Source: an uncultured Acetatifactor sp.
GTDB taxonomy: Bacteria; Bacillota; Clostridia; Lachnospirales; Lachnospiraceae
Length of the DNA: 49,337 nt
NCBI GenBank assembly: GCA_910585615.1
Contig: CAJUFO010000026.1
Location: 1-49,337, forward strand
Direction: 5' to 3'
Shown: positions 7,144 through 15,793 of the stretch, one piece after another
Position numbering within the stretch: position 1 is the stretch's first letter
Layout of the letters: every line of letters begins with the position of its first letter
The notes under the pieces: model-generated
Databases searched by the model: none
The model's input: the letters and a program-made list of their open reading frames with translations, nothing else
Told to the model about the DNA's origin: nothing
Position numbers and translations under genes: made by a program

Positions 7144-9117
7144 TCACTCTTTTCCATCCACGCTCCCGCGCCGCTGGCTCTCATACAGCTCCCAGAACCG
7201 TCCCCTGCGCTCCAGCAGCCCGTCGAAGTCCCCCTCCTCCACGATCCTGCCGCCCTCCATCACCAGGATCCTGTCGGCATTTCGGATGGTAGACAGCCTG
7301 TGGGCCACTGTGACGGTGGTCAGGGAATGGGCGAGGCGGTCCAGGCACTGCTGCACCTCCCGCTCCGCCCCGGAGTCCAGGGCGGCGGTGGCCTCGTCCA
7401 GAAGGAGGATGGGCGCGCCTTTCAGGATGGCCCGGGCGATGGCGATGCGCTGCCTCTGGCCGCCGGAGAGCTGGCCTCCCTGCTCGCCCGCCTGGGACTC
7501 ATAGCCCCTGGGGAGGCTTACGATGAAGTCGTGGATGTCCGCCATCTTCGCCGCCTCCTCTATCTGGGCCTGGCTGGCCTCAGGGCGGCCCAGCGCGATG
7601 TTCTCCCGGAGGGTGCCGTCGAAGAGGGTGCACTCCTGGGGCACATAGGCGAAGAGCTCCCGGATTGCCGCCAGGGAGAGCCCTGCGCTGTCTTGGCCGA
7701 AATAATATATATTTCCATCCGTTGGCGCGTAGAAGCCCTCCATCAGCTTGATCACCGTGGACTTCCCGCCGCCGGAGCCGCCTACGATGGCCAGGTGCTC
7801 TCCCCTGTGCAGGACCAGGTTAAGACGCTCTAATACATTTTGCCTCGGCTCATATGCTCCACTCTCAGCCGGGCCGTCTCCCTTTGTCACAGTCCCAGCC
7901 CTGCCGTCCCTCTTTGTCCCGGCCTCGGTTACGGCCTTAGACATGCCGGCCGCTTTTGCTCCAGCCCCGGTCGTGCCGGCCGCTCTCGCTCCAGCCCCGG
8001 TCGTGCCGGCCACTTTTGCTCCAGCCTCGGCTTTGCCCTCCCCAGCCTCTCCAGCCTCACGCATGCCTATGCCATAGGAAAACCCCACATCCCTGAATTC
8101 CACCGCGATGTCCCCGTCCCTGCCTATCTCCCTGCTGCCCTCCTCCAAATCCTCCAGAGGTTCATCCAGCAGCTTAAAGACCCGCTCCATGGCCACCAGC
8201 CGGGACTGGGACAGCAGCAGGAAAGTGCTCAGCCGGAACACCGAATCCGCCATCATGCTCATCAAAGTGGCATGGAACACCGCTTTCCCCAAGGTCACCT
8301 GGTTGCCCGCCAGGACGATGCCCAAAATGAACCCCACCGCCTGGGCGGACTGGGCGAAGAAATCCACGGTGCCATAGGTGATGCCCATGACCGTTTGGCT
8401 CTTCATGCGCTTCTCCCGGATCACGCCGCAGGCGGCTCTGTAGCGCCCGGCCAGGGCCGCCTGCAGGGCGAACACCCGTATCACGGGAATGGAGCGCAGG
8501 GCCTCTATCAGGAAAGAGGCGGATCCGGCTATCTCCTCCTTCGCCCCTCTCTCCAGCCGCTTGGCCAGGGGATTCAGGTACAGGGACAATCCCATGTTGA
8601 TGCCGCTGTACAGCACCCCCGCCACCGCGATGTGCCAGTCCCCCATAAGCAGCATCACAAGGGTGATCGGAAAGATTACCGCGAACCGGATCAGATTCAC
8701 TACCAGAAAGGTATTGAACACCGCCATGGCTCCCTCCGCGTCGCTGGTCAGGCGGGTGATATAGTCGCCGGTCTTGTACCGGGCCATGGCCCCGTTTGGC
8801 ATATGGAGGATATGGCCGAACAGGAGCTTCCGCAGCCGTACCGTGCCCTGGGCAGTGGAAATGGCCTGGAGATATTTGCCATAGACTACCGGCGGCACGA
8901 ACAGCAGGAACACCGCCAGCATCCAGAACAGGGTCGCCATGATGTCGCCCTGGCTGGCCCCGGTGACGATGTCAATCAGCTCCTGGTTGATATAAGGCAT
9001 GGAAAACAGAATGGCCAGCTCGAAAGCCCCCAATGCCAGGCCAAGGAGATATCTCTTCCGGGCCGGGCCCATGTAGGAGAAGCTCCTGCTATATAATCCG
9101 AACATCGATCTCTTCAT
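7144..9117 (-). CDS. ABC exporter (fused permease-ATPase) with repeat insertion
   Basis: A 657-residue half-transporter: six-helix ABC membrane domain (to about residue 310), then the ATPase domain. Walker A GGSGGGKST (446-454), signature LSGGQ (550-554), Walker B ILLLDEA (570-576) and an H-loop AHRLST are intact. Residues about 351-425 are an Ala/Gly/Thr-rich insertion between the first strand of the ATPase domain (FRDVGFSYG) and the strand before Walker A (LERLNLVL); part of it is a tandem repeat (7945-8034). I prefer the ATG at 9117, preceded by GAGGATG, over the ATG at 9135. It follows a second exporter gene by about 150 bases; together they probably form a heterodimeric exporter of a peptide, lipid or drug. 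Substrate unknown. Confidence 0.85.
   Translation of the reverse strand: MKRSMFGLYSRSFSYMGPARKRYLLGLALGAFELAILFSMPYINQELIDIVTGASQGDIMATLFWMLAVFLLFVPPVVYGKYLQAISTAQGTVRLRKLLFGHILHMPNGAMARYKTGDYITRLTSDAEGAMAVFNTFLVVNLIRFAVIFPITLVMLLMGDWHIAVAGVLYSGINMGLSLYLNPLAKRLERGAKEEIAGSASFLIEALRSIPVIRVFALQAALAGRYRAACGVIREKRMKSQTVMGITYGTVDFFAQSAQAVGFILGIVLAGNQVTLGKAVFHATLMSMMADSVFRLSTFLLLSQSRLVAMERVFKLLDEPLEDLEEGSREIGRDGDIAVEFRDVGFSYGIGMREAGEAGEGKAEAGAKVAGTTGAGARAAGTTGAGAKAAGMSKAVTEAGTKRDGRAGTVTKGDGPAESGAYEPRQNVLERLNLVLHRGEHLAIVGGSGGGKSTVIKLMEGFYAPTDGNIYYFGQDSAGLSLAAIRELFAYVPQECTLFDGTLRENIALGRPEASQAQIEEAAKMADIHDFIVSLPRGYESQAGEQGGQLSGGQRQRIAIARAILKGAPILLLDEATAALDSGAEREVQQCLDRLAHSLTTVTVAHRLSTIRNADRILVMEGGRIVEEGDFDGLLERRGRFWELYESQRRGSVDGKE
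7945..8034. repeat. 3 x 30-bp coding minisatellite in the ABC exporter
   Basis: Three units begin at 7945, 7975 and 8005, each starting GCCGGCC. Each encodes ten residues of an Ala/Gly/Thr-rich run (AGTTGAGARA, AGTTGAGAKA and a more diverged third unit). The length keeps the reading frame. Confidence 0.85.
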
Positions 9118-9246
9118 AGATTCATCCTCATTCATCCATTCTTATGTCAGCGCCATCCCGTCCATACTCCCCGTTATGCCGCTCCAGCGGCACATAAGAC
9201 AATACAGCCAATGCGCAGCAAAGCGCAAAGAACTCGCTTGGAAGAA

Positions 9247-9268
9247 CTGTAAACCCCCTCTTTTACAG
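9247..9268 (-). terminator. Hairpin just after the second exporter gene
   Basis: CTGTAAA (9247-9253) pairs with TTTACAG (9262-9268) two bases beyond the stop codon at 9271; on the minus strand it is followed by TTCTTC rather than a strong T run. It may act as a weak terminator or attenuator between the two exporter genes. Confidence 0.45.
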
Positions 9269-9270
9269 CC

Positions 9271-11052
9271 TTAGCAAATCTTCATTCCGTGCACACTTTG
9301 CATTCGGTACATCTCATAGTACATCCCCTTTTTCGCCAAAAGCTCCTCCGGAGTCCCCTCCTCGGCCACCCGGCCCCTGTCCATGCAGTAGACATAATCC
9401 GCGTTCTGCACGGTGCTCAGCCTGTGGGCTATGATGACGGCGCTCCGGCCCGCCAGCAGCTTATCCAGGGCCTCCTGCACCTCCCTCTCCGTCTGGAAGT
9501 CCAGGGCGGAGGTGGCCTCGTCCAAAAGCACCAAATCCGCCTTCTTCACCATTGCCCTGGCGATGCACAGCCGCTGCTTCTGGCCCCCGGACAGGGAATT
9601 CCCGCCCTCGCCTATGCAATGGTCCATGCCCTCCGGGAAGCCGTTTACGAAATCCCACAGGGCCACCTGGCGCAGGGCGTCCTCGCAGTCCTGCCTGGTG
9701 GCGGCTGGGCTGCCGTAGGCCACGTTCTCATAGATGCTGCCGTCAAAGAGCACCGCGTCCTGGGTCACGATGGCCATATGGGCCCTCAGGGCCGCAGCCT
9801 CCCACTCTGCGGACTCCACCCCGAACAGCTTAAGGCTCCCCTTGCCCGGCAGATAGAACCGGCAGATGAGCTTGATGAGGGTGGACTTCCCGCAGCCGCT
9901 GGCCCCCACGATGGCCACCTTTTTCCCTCCGGGAATCCTGATGTCCAGTCCCGCCAGGGCAGTCACCGCCTCATAGCTGCCGCCGTTCCCATGCCCGCCG
10001 CCGGATTCCCAGCCGCCGTCAGCCCCATAGGCAAAGTGCAGCCCCGAGGCCTCACAGGGCATTTCTCCCTGGGCCCCCCGCACCACCCCCTGCCATTCCT
10101 CCGGGATGTCGATAGCCTCATAATACCGGCAGGCGCAGGCGGCGGCCCTCCTGGCGCAGAGCAGCATGTAGTCCGAGTGCTCGAAAGCCGTGGTGATATA
10201 GCCGCTCAATGTGACAAAAGAGATGAACGCTCCGGCGCTGAGCCTCCCTGCGGACACCAGGCAGGAGCCCACCAGAAACAGGCACATGGTCTGCATCACG
10301 GTGGCCACATATTTCACCCCCGTCATCTTCATGGCCAGCTTCTCGGACTTCACCTTCTGGCCGTAGGCCCTGTCGATGGCCCGGTCGAAGCGTTGCCCCA
10401 GCACCTCCTCCCCCGCGAAGGCCTTCACGGTGAGGGACCCGGTTATCATGTCTGACGCCAGCCCCATGGCCGCTCCGGTGTCGTCCATGGAGCTCTTGGA
10501 CTGGGCCTGGACGGGCCTGCTGATGGCACTGACCATCCACAGGGAGAGCGGCAGGATTACCAGATAGGCCACGGACATCTGCCAAGACAGGAAGATGCAG
10601 GCCACCAGCCCGAACAGACCGGAAAAAATCCGTCTGGAGAAATCGCTGAGATGGTTGGCGGAGAAAATGCTCAGAAAGTCGATGTCATCATTGAGCCGCA
10701 CCGCGATATCCCCGGTGCGGAACTTCCTCTCCAGCACCGCCATGTCCCCCCTCATGATCTTCCCAAAGGCCCTGGTCCTGACCTCCAGGAACATGCTCTC
10801 CGTGACCCGGCCTATGATCGTGTAGTGCAGGGCCGTGCGGACGCAGTCGGCCAGGATGAAAGCCGCCATCAGGACCGCGCAGCCCAGCATCTCCTCCACC
10901 AGCCCGGCGATGCCATAGTCCACCGCCCGCCCCCAGTAGGTGGCCGACAGCATCTTCAGGATGCCTGAGAGCAGCGAGATGCCCACGATGAAGGCGATGC
11001 CGGGGAGATGTTTCTTGTTGTCTATATAAAAACGTAAAAGCGCGTTTTCCAT
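9271..11052 (-). CDS. ABC exporter (fused permease-ATPase)
   Basis: A 593-residue ABC half-transporter. A six-helix membrane domain is followed by an ATPase domain with Walker A GASGCGKST, signature LSGGQKQRL, Walker B LVLLDEATSALD and H-loop AHRLST, all canonical. A short Gly/Ser/His-rich insertion (GADGGWESGGGHGNGG) sits at the start of the ATPase domain, the same place where the neighbouring exporter carries its longer repeat. The start is MENALLRFYIDNKK at 11052 with AGGAG 12 bases upstream; the frame is open to an ATG at 11136, which would add 28 basic residues. It overlaps or abuts the glycosyltransferase gene upstream. Likely heterodimer partner of the exporter encoded at 7144-9117. 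Confidence 0.85.
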   Translation of the reverse strand: MENALLRFYIDNKKHLPGIAFIVGISLLSGILKMLSATYWGRAVDYGIAGLVEEMLGCAVLMAAFILADCVRTALHYTIIGRVTESMFLEVRTRAFGKIMRGDMAVLERKFRTGDIAVRLNDDIDFLSIFSANHLSDFSRRIFSGLFGLVACIFLSWQMSVAYLVILPLSLWMVSAISRPVQAQSKSSMDDTGAAMGLASDMITGSLTVKAFAGEEVLGQRFDRAIDRAYGQKVKSEKLAMKMTGVKYVATVMQTMCLFLVGSCLVSAGRLSAGAFISFVTLSGYITTAFEHSDYMLLCARRAAACACRYYEAIDIPEEWQGVVRGAQGEMPCEASGLHFAYGADGGWESGGGHGNGGSYEAVTALAGLDIRIPGGKKVAIVGASGCGKSTLIKLICRFYLPGKGSLKLFGVESAEWEAAALRAHMAIVTQDAVLFDGSIYENVAYGSPAATRQDCEDALRQVALWDFVNGFPEGMDHCIGEGGNSLSGGQKQRLCIARAMVKKADLVLLDEATSALDFQTEREVQEALDKLLAGRSAVIIAHRLSTVQNADYVYCMDRGRVAEEGTPEELLAKKGMYYEMYRMQSVHGMKIC

Positions 11053-11139
11053 ATTTGTCCAAATCTCCTGTCTGAATCCGAAATACGCTCTGCCGGTATG
11101 GCGCCTGCCTCGCAGAAAGGCCAGACCCCGTCTCATGCT

Positions 11140-11742
11140 TCACATCTTAGCTTTCAGCTCCCCTTTCCCCATGTGCCAGTATTCCCTGACAGTGGCGAAA
11201 TAGCTGGGCAGCTCCCCTGACATGGGATCCTCCATCCAGCCCTTCAGGGCCTGGGACAGTCCTGGCTCCGGAAGCCCGGTGGAGATGAAATAAGCCGCCA
11301 TGACCTGCTCCCTGTCAGGATAGACCCTCTCCTCCGGAGCGTCTGTGTCCATGGGAGGCATGGCGTCCTCGCCGGTGTGCCCCATCTTGCACTGTACGAT
11401 GTCCGCCCCATGCCGGACTGCCAGCCGGTACAGGGTCTCGATGGTCTGGGGATGTAGAAAATCGTCGGAATCCAGAAAGAACAGATACTCGCCCTTTGCC
11501 TGCTCCAGGAGCCTCTGCCTGGCATGGGACACGCCCAGGTGCTCCGCCCTGCTCAGGCTCACAGGCATGGGGGCCTGCTCCACATAGCGCTGTCCGATTT
11601 CTGCGCTTCCGTCCGTGGAGCCGTCGTCCACCATGCAGATCTCCAGGTCGGGATAGGTCTGGGCCAGGACAGAGTCCAGGCATCTGCCCAGGTATCCCTC
11701 CACCTGATATACGGGAATCAAAACGGATATCAATGGTCTCAT
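11140..11742 (-). CDS. Family 2 glycosyltransferase
   Basis: A 200-residue GT-A fold transferase. The N-terminal ISVLIPVYQVEGYLGRCLDS, the nucleotide-binding VDDGSTDGS (38-46) and the metal-binding FLDSDDF near residue 93 are diagnostic. It is shorter than most family members (about 300 residues) and lacks membrane helices, so it probably carries just the catalytic core. It is the first gene after a good promoter (11791-11818) and is followed directly by two ABC exporters, which suggests that a glycosylated product or surface glycan precursor is made and exported by this unit. The acceptor cannot be predicted. Confidence 0.85.
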   Translation of the reverse strand: MRPLISVLIPVYQVEGYLGRCLDSVLAQTYPDLEICMVDDGSTDGSAEIGQRYVEQAPMPVSLSRAEHLGVSHARQRLLEQAKGEYLFFLDSDDFLHPQTIETLYRLAVRHGADIVQCKMGHTGEDAMPPMDTDAPEERVYPDREQVMAAYFISTGLPEPGLSQALKGWMEDPMSGELPSYFATVREYWHMGKGELKAKM

Positions 11743-11790
11743 AGGCCGCCCCTCGCTTTCCGGGCGCTTTCGGTTCGCGCCTTAGGCAGC

Positions 11791-11818
11791 AGTATAGCAG
11801 ACCTGGCAGGGATTACAA
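11791..11818 (-). promoter_or_regulatory. Promoter of glycosyltransferase-exporter operon
   Basis: Minus-strand -35 TTGTAA (11818-11813) and -10 TATACT (11796-11791) with a 16-base spacer, about 50 bases upstream of the glycosyltransferase ATG. The hexamers and spacing are identical to those of the HD/YwgA-like promoter. A GC stem followed by TTTTTT upstream (about 11845-11868) may terminate the kinase transcript. Confidence 0.55.
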
Positions 11819-11902
11819 CCCGTTTTGCATGAACGGTCAAAAAAGCGGCGGTTTTGGCGTCCGCAGGTTTGGCTGCAGCTTTTTGATAGCTTTTGGGGAG
11901 CA

Positions 11903-12883
11903 TCATTTCAGCAGTATCACCGTGTGGAACAGCTTACCCTCCTCCTCGTAATACTGCCGCATGGTGCCCCCGTATTTTTCCACCGTGTCCCTGATGCTCT
12001 TCATGCCTGTGCCGTGCCCGGCCCCGGGGGCCTTGCGGGTCAGGAAGCCGCCCCGGCCGTCGCTCCTGGGGGCCTCCCTGCAGGAGTTCACCAGCGTTAT
12101 TACCAGTAGGCTCCCCGGCCTGGCATCCACCATCAGCTCCAGATATGGTTCCTTCGCGCCCTGTAGATCCTGCGCGGCCTCCACCGCATTTTCCAGGAGG
12201 TTGCCGAAAAGCGCGGTCATGTCGCCGGGCTCCAGGAAGTCCACGGACTTGTCCCGCACGTCCACCAGGAAAGCGATCCCCTTTTCCTGGCAGATCTCCC
12301 CGTACCGGCGCAGAATCACGTCCAGGATCCGGTTGCCGCAGATGCGCACCTTGTTCTGCAGGGCCGGGGAGGCCTCCAGCTCCCGCACATACCGCGCCAC
12401 TTCCTCCTCCAGCCCCTCCTCCGCCAGATCCCGCAGGGTCTCCAGGTGCTTGCGGATGTCGTGGATGAGCACCCGCTGCCTGTCGTACTGCTCCTCCAGC
12501 GCCCTGTAATAGCCCACCTCCGTCCGGCGCTTCTGGAGGGCCAGTTGGTCCGTCAGGTTCGCCTGCTCCTTTCGCCTGCCGTACTGCCACCCGGCGAAGA
12601 TCAGCAGGTCGTCGAACGCCAGCAGAAGAGCTCCTGCCAGCAGCACGGAGCCTGTGCTGGGCGGGAGGTCCAGGAACGCCCCCATGTAAGCCATGACTAA
12701 CAAAAGGAATATGGTGAACAGGGACACTCCCGTCAGCACCAGGGCCAGGGGCCCGCAGTCCTGGGGAGGAGCGGAATCCGTCTTGGTCAGGCGGACGCAT
12801 ATCTTCAGATAGAACCGGTACAAGAGCCTGCTGCCAAAGGCCAGCAGGGCAAATCCAAGCAGCAAACAAACCGTCTCTCTCAT
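11903..12883 (-). CDS. GHKL sensor histidine kinase (AgrC/VirS-like)
   Basis: A 326-residue membrane kinase. Two or three hydrophobic segments (about 4-25, 45-70, 77-98) are followed by a coiled region, the phosphoacceptor helix with His141 (LIHDIRKHLETL), and a GHKL ATPase domain with N box LFGNLLENAVEAA and G box GTGMKSIRDTV. This is the short-sensor type that pairs with LytTR regulators and often senses peptides. Its ATG overlaps the stop of the response regulator gene by one base (TGATG), giving tight translational coupling. A 160-base gap separates it from the glycosyltransferase-exporter operon, which is its most likely target together with its own promoter. Confidence 0.9.
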   Translation of the reverse strand: MRETVCLLLGFALLAFGSRLLYRFYLKICVRLTKTDSAPPQDCGPLALVLTGVSLFTIFLLLVMAYMGAFLDLPPSTGSVLLAGALLLAFDDLLIFAGWQYGRRKEQANLTDQLALQKRRTEVGYYRALEEQYDRQRVLIHDIRKHLETLRDLAEEGLEEEVARYVRELEASPALQNKVRICGNRILDVILRRYGEICQEKGIAFLVDVRDKSVDFLEPGDMTALFGNLLENAVEAAQDLQGAKEPYLELMVDARPGSLLVITLVNSCREAPRSDGRGGFLTRKAPGAGHGTGMKSIRDTVEKYGGTMRQYYEEEGKLFHTVILLK

Positions 12884-13614
12884 CAGCGCATGGTCTCCAC
12901 ATACAGCATATAGGCATCCCTGAAGCCCTTGTACCTGCGCCTGGCCAGATAGGCGCTGTACTGTCCGCCGTCCGGGGCGGAAAGGGATATCAGGGTATCG
13001 GAAAAGGAACTGACGTACTTCATGTTCACGATGAAGCTCCGGTGGGGCCTGGCGAAGCACCCGATGTCTAAAAGCTTCTCCCACTCCCCCATCCTCTGGA
13101 CGGACTCGTAGAGCCTGTCCACGGTCTGTACCGTCACCCTGCGCCCCATGGCCTCCACCATCACGATCTCGTCCGCGTACCGGGTGACGGTCTCCTTTTT
13201 GGTCTCTATCAGCACAGGCCGGGTGTCTATGCCTATCTGGTACAGGGCGTCCTTCACGTTGCGGAAGAGCCTCCCCCTGTCCAGAGGCTTGGAGAGATAG
13301 CGGAACACATGGAACTTCATGGCCTCGTCCAGATAGTCGGCGTAGCAGGTGACGATGAATATCTTGATATAGGGATTGCGGCTCTGGAGCCTGGCCCCCA
13401 CATGGATGCCGCTGGTCCCGGGCATCTCCACGTCCAGGAAGGCCATGTCCGCCCGCCCGGCATCCGGCCTGTCCTCGGCTGCCAGGAGGCTGTCCCCGTC
13501 GGCGTAGGAGACATAATCCGGCTGGCTCAGGCCGTTCTCCCGGAAATATTCCCATAGCCACCCCTTCAGCTGGCCCAGAATCCTCTCATCGTCGTCGCAG
13601 AGCACTATGCGCAT
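12883..13614 (-). CDS. LytTR-family response regulator
   Basis: A 243-residue AgrA/VirR-type regulator. The receiver domain has the acidic pocket CDDDE (6-10), phosphoacceptor Asp61 in FLDVEMPG and the conserved Lys in YLSKPLD. The C-terminal LytTR DNA-binding domain (about 135-240) carries the typical RPHRSFIVNMKYV segment. The start is the ATG at 13614 with AGGAGG nine bases upstream; the frame is open further upstream but the extra residues do not look like a receiver. It is the first gene of a two-gene operon with the kinase and is transcribed from the promoter at 13724-13752. The target genes are inferred to be the neighbouring export block. Confidence 0.92.
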   Translation of the reverse strand: MRIVLCDDDERILGQLKGWLWEYFRENGLSQPDYVSYADGDSLLAAEDRPDAGRADMAFLDVEMPGTSGIHVGARLQSRNPYIKIFIVTCYADYLDEAMKFHVFRYLSKPLDRGRLFRNVKDALYQIGIDTRPVLIETKKETVTRYADEIVMVEAMGRRVTVQTVDRLYESVQRMGEWEKLLDIGCFARPHRSFIVNMKYVSSFSDTLISLSAPDGGQYSAYLARRRYKGFRDAYMLYVETMR

Positions 13615-13723
13615 GAATGCCGCCTCCTCATTCTGTTTTTCGATGAACTCAGCTTCCTCTTTCTGCGCGGCAGCAAGGCCGTTCCCAATGGCACATTCTA
13701 CAGAAAGCCACTGCGCAAGTCCC

Positions 13724-13752
13724 ATTATACATCATTCGGCAGGGAATGTCTT
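13724..13752 (-). promoter_or_regulatory. Promoter of the LytTR two-component operon
   Basis: Minus-strand -10 TATAAT (13729-13724) with -35 AAGACA (13752-13747) at 17 bases, about 110 bases upstream of the regulator ATG. Upstream, CAGGGAC and GTCCCTG around 13779-13829 could close a long stem-loop in any transcript reading through from the exporter operon. Confidence 0.55.
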
Positions 13753-13879
13753 TTATTTTATGCGAAATGGCAAAATATGCAGGGACAGCCCTTCCAGGTC
13801 CGAAAATATCGACGGAATCAAGTCCCTGAACCTGATCGACCGGCTGCCCTCCTGATTGCAGTCCATCGGCCAGACAGCT

Positions 13880-15787
13880 TTATCCGCTGCATTGCTGTAG
13901 ATTCTGACGGTCTGCGGCAGATTCGCCCGGCATAGCCTGGGCGTTCCACAGCTCCCGGTAGAGGCCGTTTTCCTTCAGCAGCCTCTCATGGCTCCCCTGC
14001 CCGGCCAGCCTGCCTCTGTCTACCACATAGATGCGCTGCGCCATGTGCACGGTGGAGAGGCGATGGGTAACGAATATTACGGTTTTGTCATCGCTCAGTT
14101 CCGATATCCGCCTGTTGAATTCCCTCTCCGCGATGGGGTCGAGGGCCGAGGACGGCTCGTCCATCACCAGCGTCTGCCTCCCGCTGTAGTAGCAGTGGGC
14201 CAGCATCAGCTTCTGGGCCTCCCCGCCGGACAGAATCCGGCCGGCGGAGTCGAACCGGATTCCGATCATCTGCCGCTCCGGCTCCGGGAACAGGTGGCCG
14301 CAGTCCGCCTTCTCCAGGGCCCGGCGCACCTTCGCCGGATTCGAGTCCACATCCAGGGCCACATTTTCGGCCACCGTGGCCTCCAGGGGCTTCATCCCCT
14401 GAAAGAAGGCCGTGAAGCTGCGGCGGTACTGCGGATAGTCCTCTCTGCGCAGCGCCTTCCCGTCCACCAGGATTTCGCCCTCCGTGGGATAGTACAGCCC
14501 CATCAGCAGATGGATCAACGTGGTCTTTCCCGAGCCGTTCCTACCGACAATCGCGACTTTTTCGCCGGAGCGGATGCGGAAGCTGATGTCCTTCAGCACC
14601 CTCCGCCCGGTTCCGGGATAGGCGAAGGACACATGCCGGAATTCTATGCTGTGCGCTTCCCTGCCATCCTCCCCGGCTTCTCCCATGTCCCGGTCATGCC
14701 CTTCCTGCCCGTCATGCTGCTTCTGCCCGTCATGCTGCTTCTGCCCGTCATGCCACTTCTGCCCGTCATGCCTGCCGTATCCCTCCTGCCTCTCCGATCC
14801 GCTCCCCTCCTCCTTCGGCACCGAGGCCAGGAACCGCTCGTATTTTCCCACCGTATAGAGGCTGGCGGCCATCTCCCCCCAGAGCTTCACGATCCGCATG
14901 ATTTCGCTCATGACGACATTGACCCCATTGTATGCGGCGATGAAGTCGCTCCCCGCAAGAGACCGCGCTTTCATTCCTCTGTAGAGGAGGCAGGCTATCA
15001 GGACAAAACGCATCAGTAGATTGGTCGGCAGGAGATCCCGCAGGGTATTCAGCGCCAGGAGCTTCCCGCCGAACCGCCTCTCGCAGGCGATCTGCTGTCC
15101 CACGCTCTCGTCATACCGGGCGCACAGCAGCGAATCCACCTTGGTCATCCTGCGCTCCAGAACGTTCTCCCGGGTCAGGAAGCAGTCCCGGAAATAGCCT
15201 CGCTTCCTCTCCATGCCGCTCACCGCGTACCTCCGCCGGTTCCGCAGCCTGACCATGGGCACATCGAACGCCATTGTCAGCATCACCGCGCTGCCCGAAA
15301 GAATCAGCATCTCAAGCCCTGTCTCATAGAACAGGTTTATGATCAGCAGGATATCGATCAGGCCCGCCGCCATGTCGCTGACATGGGAGAGCAGCGCCAG
15401 GGAATCCCGCAGGATGTTCCTGTCTATGTAGGTCATGTCGTCATAGAATGCCGGATCGTCGTAGGCGCTCAGCTCACATTTGGCGGCCGCGTTCCGGATG
15501 TCTATATAGAACGCCCTCCGGATGCGCTCCTCCGCTCGGGGCCTGTACTGATTGTCGAACCATGCCCTGTAGATATCGGCGGCGATCAAAAACAGCGCCA
15601 CGGCGGCCAGGATGGCCAGCATCCCGGACACGGGCTCCTTATCCAGCAGGGCCCGCATCAGGTATTTCAGCAGCAGCACGTTTCCCACGAAGTTCGGCAG
15701 CGCCGCCAGCACCGCGTCGGTGAAATGGCATATTACGTATAACGGAAAACGTTTTGTCAGATACAGCAGCATCCTGAATGCCTTCAT
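13880..15787 (-). CDS. ABC exporter (fused permease-ATPase) with HDGQK repeats
   Basis: A 635-residue ABC half-transporter. The membrane domain (1-320) is followed by a linker (about 325-378) containing four copies of a six-residue repeat (HDGQKW, HDGQKQ, HDGQKQ, HDGQEG). The ATPase domain starts at IEFRHVSFAYPG, with Walker A GRNGSGKTT (415-423), signature LSGGEAQKL, Walker B TLVMDEPSSALDP and H-loop THRLST. The EPSSALDP form and overall layout match its upstream neighbour (15794-17563) and differ from the other exporter pair. GGAGGTG lies upstream of the ATG. It starts six bases after the neighbouring gene, so both are made as one unit with the XRE-PolC regulator and probably form a heterodimer. 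Confidence 0.85.
   Translation of the reverse strand: MKAFRMLLYLTKRFPLYVICHFTDAVLAALPNFVGNVLLLKYLMRALLDKEPVSGMLAILAAVALFLIAADIYRAWFDNQYRPRAEERIRRAFYIDIRNAAAKCELSAYDDPAFYDDMTYIDRNILRDSLALLSHVSDMAAGLIDILLIINLFYETGLEMLILSGSAVMLTMAFDVPMVRLRNRRRYAVSGMERKRGYFRDCFLTRENVLERRMTKVDSLLCARYDESVGQQIACERRFGGKLLALNTLRDLLPTNLLMRFVLIACLLYRGMKARSLAGSDFIAAYNGVNVVMSEIMRIVKLWGEMAASLYTVGKYERFLASVPKEEGSGSERQEGYGRHDGQKWHDGQKQHDGQKQHDGQEGHDRDMGEAGEDGREAHSIEFRHVSFAYPGTGRRVLKDISFRIRSGEKVAIVGRNGSGKTTLIHLLMGLYYPTEGEILVDGKALRREDYPQYRRSFTAFFQGMKPLEATVAENVALDVDSNPAKVRRALEKADCGHLFPEPERQMIGIRFDSAGRILSGGEAQKLMLAHCYYSGRQTLVMDEPSSALDPIAEREFNRRISELSDDKTVIFVTHRLSTVHMAQRIYVVDRGRLAGQGSHERLLKENGLYRELWNAQAMPGESAADRQNLQQCSG
14701..14772. 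repeat. 4 x 18-bp coding minisatellite in the ABC exporter
   Basis: The core GCCCGTCAT recurs at 14707, 14725, 14743 and 14761, exactly every 18 bases, with TGCTTCT-like spacers. It encodes the His/Asp/Gly/Gln/Lys repeat between membrane and ATPase domains. Confidence 0.9.
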
Positions 15788-15793
15788 CCCCCG

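Noticed and set aside
11903..13561. Extension of the histidine kinase frame to 552 residues
   Set aside because: The added N-terminal part lies opposite in frame to the response regulator and is Arg/Gly-rich shadow sequence; the real start overlaps the regulator stop at 12883.
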